From an archaeon (lineage in GTDB: Archaea > Nanobdellota > Nanobdellia > SCGC-AAA011-G17 > GW2011-AR17): a stretch of DNA of 64,000 bases. Made by a program: the position numbers and the translations under genes. The DNA lies in NCBI GenBank assembly GCA_018656555.1, contig JABHZQ010000020.1, forward strand, positions 74,764 to 138,763, in the 5' to 3' direction. The notes under the pieces were generated by a model that did not search any database, was not told where the DNA came from, and saw only the letters and a list, made by a program, of their open reading frames with translations. The first letter of the stretch is position 1, and every line of letters begins with the position of its first letter. Shown piece after piece: positions 62,447 to 64,000 of this stretch.

Positions 62447-62794
62447 ATGGGTGGAAGTTGTTCTAGTTTAAGTCCTGCAGGGTGTAGGTTAGTTACAAGA
62501 GAAGAAATTGAGAATGATTTAGATAAGATGTTAGGGGGCGAAGTAGTAGGAAAGTATAGGCCTCCTGGTGGTTATTTAACAAGAAGACAGAGAATGTTAT
62601 TTCATGATCCTGAAGCTTATGAAAGAAGAAGGGCTAGAATATTGTCAACACCTTTACCTGGTGGACCAATTGAGGATCCAGTTGTGATTGAAGCTACTGT
62701 TGTTGAGAAACCAAGTGTTGATTTGAGAGATCCAAAATTTGGTAGAATTCGTTTAGCTCTTTATTCTGTAATCGATAGATTGTATAGAAAATGA
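62447..62794 (+). CDS. orphan protein, first of a coupled pair
   Basis: 115 residues; MGGSCSSLSPAGC at the start could be a lipid- or metal-bearing cysteine region, then basic and Pro-rich stretches (RYPPGGYLTRRQRMLFHDPE-like). Its stop overlaps the start of the 39-residue membrane protein (ATGA). Family not recognised. Confidence 0.5.
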   Translation: MGGSCSSLSPAGCRLVTREEIENDLDKMLGGEVVGKYRPPGGYLTRRQRMLFHDPEAYERRRARILSTPLPGGPIEDPVVIEATVVEKPSVDLRDPKFGRIRLALYSVIDRLYRK

Positions 62795-62910
62795 ATAGAA
62801 AGGGTCATCATGAGATTGGAATTGCACCCTATGTATTACTTGTTACAGCAATTGGTTTTATTTCTTTATTTGTTAAAAGGATTTACTTTGGATTGAAGAA
62901 AAGAAATTGA
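62791..62910 (+). CDS. 39-residue single-pass membrane protein
   Basis: MNRKGHHEIGIAPYVLLVTA followed by IGFISLFVKRIYFGLKKRN and a stop at 62908-62910. One membrane helix at about residues 11-30 with a basic end. Coupled by ATGA to the gene before. Such small membrane proteins are often missed by gene callers; coupling supports it being real. Confidence 0.55.
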   Translation: MNRKGHHEIGIAPYVLLVTAIGFISLFVKRIYFGLKKRN

Positions 62911-62945
62911 TAAACTTTAAAAATAAAGGTTTTATTATTAGAACT

Positions 62946-63176
62946 ATGTATCCAGAACAGATTGATAATTTAGAAGCTCAATTGGAGAAACATAGATATC
63001 CTCTTGATGTATTAAGGAAATTTTATCGTGCTAATCCTGATGAGTTTGAAGCTTATTGGACTTTAACTATTGGGATTTTAAGAAAAAGAGTTGAGTCTTA
63101 TGAAGCTTTTATGGCTGATGTTGATGCAAAACCCCTACGTCCATTAAGTCCCCATCTTACAGTATTGGATAGGTAA
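62946..63176 (+). CDS. small helical orphan protein
   Basis: 76 residues from MYPEQIDNLEAQLEKHRYPL; a TTG at 62907 would extend it but lies before the TATA-like TTTAAAAATA at 62913-62923, which is the right distance from the ATG. Helical with aromatic residues. Family not recognised. Confidence 0.5.
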   Translation: MYPEQIDNLEAQLEKHRYPLDVLRKFYRANPDEFEAYWTLTIGILRKRVESYEAFMADVDAKPLRPLSPHLTVLDR

Positions 63177-63221
63177 ACTTTAAAAAGAAAATAATAATTC
63201 TTAATTTTATGGAGAATAAAA

Positions 63222-63545
63222 ATGAATGAACCAACAATAACTTATGGAGTATTTGAACAACCATTACATACTAATGGACAGTATTTGTTAATGGAAGCAG
63301 ATATTGGTAATAGAGAATATTCAACTACTGATTTTATTGCAGCAATAGAGGGAGTAGATGTTAGTAGAGTTCTTACAGGAGAGGGTAGGAGAGATGTGGG
63401 AAATCAAAGAATGGTATTAAAGACAATGGCAAGGATGGCAGATACTGTTACTATTGCTAATTTTGAACCTGATAGAGTAGCATTAGAAAGGTTTGTTAAT
63501 ACTACTTTTGCACAGATGCGTGCTGAGATGGAGAGAAGTAGGTAA
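63222..63545 (+). CDS. small orphan protein
   Basis: 107 residues (MNEPTITYGVFEQPLHTNGQ...), alpha/beta, Arg- and Met-rich C-terminal helices (QMRAEMERSR). GGAG upstream. Stop abuts the convergent membrane protein at 63546. Family not recognised. Confidence 0.5.
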   Translation: MNEPTITYGVFEQPLHTNGQYLLMEADIGNREYSTTDFIAAIEGVDVSRVLTGEGRRDVGNQRMVLKTMARMADTVTIANFEPDRVALERFVNTTFAQMRAEMERSR

Positions 63546-63752
63546 TTAATTAATAATTGAGTAAATAAATAATGTTAGTGCTATAATCAATAAAACAAAA
63601 CTAATGATATAATTTGCTTTCTTAGTGTAGGTAGATCTAAGGTGTAGTCTCTTTGATAGATAGGCTTGTATTTTTATTATTTTTTGGGGAATGATTAGAA
63701 GTATTAAACCAGCTACTAAGAAAATAACTGCTCTTAGGTAATTTAGTTCCAT
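63546..63752 (-). CDS. two-helix membrane protein
   Basis: 68 residues with two membrane helices (about 7-24, AVIFLVAGLILLIIPQK, and 48-66, YIISFVLLIIALTLFIYSII) separated by a basic loop. No cysteine. Family not recognised. Confidence 0.6.
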   Translation of the reverse strand: MELNYLRAVIFLVAGLILLIIPQKIIKIQAYLSKRLHLRSTYTKKANYIISFVLLIIALTLFIYSIIN

Positions 63753-63884
63753 TGTTTAAGTAAAAGATTATGGTTATATAAATATTCTTTGATTTTTGAG
63801 AGCTGGAGGGAAATTCCTTAGGGATTTAGTTTTTGAGTTATTTTAATAAAAAGATTTAAAAAAGGTGGATAAATTCCTTAGATT

Positions 63885-64000
63885 ATGGAAGATATGCCAA
63901 TATTTAGTAAAGATACTTATTTAGGGGATTCTATGGATGGAGCTAGATTCATGTTATTTAGAGAATCATCTTCTGGAAGAGGGATAGTAAGAATTACTGA
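63885..64000 (+). CDS. start of a gene cut by the window edge
   Basis: 38 residues visible (MEDMPIFSKDTYLGDSMDGA...), continuing past the right edge. A TATA-like GATTTAAAAA lies 27-36 bases before the ATG, as for the other leaderless genes here. Function cannot be judged. Confidence 0.45.
   Translation, partial: MEDMPIFSKDTYLGDSMDGARFMLFRESSSGRGIVRIT

Overview
This 64 kb window is AT-rich archaeal DNA, most likely from a small-genome DPANN lineage (Woesearchaeota/Pacearchaeota-like). That placement is inference from gene content. Direct signs of an archaeon are EF-1A and EF-2 of archaeal type, a PIN nuclease/Rpb7/Spt4/S24e/S27Ae operon, ribosomal protein S10 behind EF-1A, TrmB and Lrp regulators, Fap7/AK6, archease plus RtcB, archaeal UMP kinase, a DUF357 gene, and a tRNA-Val with a bulge-helix-bulge intron. 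A bacterial-type DNA gyrase (gyrB-gyrA) is also present, as in several archaeal lineages. Many genes have a TATA box centred about 24-28 bases before the start codon and so look leaderless; others (EF-1A, EF-2, 19113, 33364) have clear Shine-Dalgarno sites. Genes are packed tightly: seven convergent pairs overlap at their 3' ends and no gene-free stretch exceeds about 220 bases.

Layout. 1-7.6 kb: two TrmB-type regulators, cysteine-rich or membrane surface proteins, a DNA-repair-type radical SAM protein and three arginine-rich orphans. 7.7-10.4 kb: an ABC-F ATPase and a truncated or permuted ATP-grasp gene. 10.4-14.6 kb: a possible island ending at tRNA-Gly, with a two-module Lrp regulator divergent from a cobalamin-type radical SAM enzyme, a methyltransferase, a ribbon-helix-helix protein and a 42-residue coiled coil; fragments matching the tRNA 3' end lie at 10385 and 14443. 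14.7-20.8 kb: an RNA m5C methylase and two large cysteine/aspartate-rich surface proteins. 20.8-24.2 kb: endonuclease IV-like protein, propeller lipoprotein and the Rpb7-ribosomal operon. 24.4-32.2 kb: gyrase, thymidylate and UMP kinases, Fap7 and an MnmC-like methyltransferase. 32.3-33.6 kb: a SPASM radical SAM enzyme with a translationally coupled repeat peptide, the best candidate here for a new peptide-modification system. 33.6-40.1 kb: S10, EF-1A, nucleotide-sugar enzymes, archease-RtcB. 40.2-46.8 kb: an Fe-S PurF-like protein, an RNase J-like nuclease paired with a RecB/Cas4-like protein, and EF-2. 46.9-50.5 kb: a propeller protein, a LAGLIDADG gene running into the tRNA-Val gene, and a protein joining a sigma-70 region 4 to an RNA polymerase alpha C-terminal domain. 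50.6-56.2 kb: a MetRS-led four-gene operon. 56.1-64 kb: a PhnP-like hydrolase, a predicted beta-rich secreted protein, a flavoprotein and a run of small orphan genes.

The strongest joint observation is the sigma4/alpha-CTD protein at 49362-50537. It is transcribed away from the MetRS operon across an intergenic region holding a 35-base A-rich TATA element. That element recurs exactly before the secreted protein at 57075 and in weaker form before 62049. The regulator and the element may form a small regulon; this is a testable inference. Functions of most orphan genes cannot be assigned from sequence reading alone.
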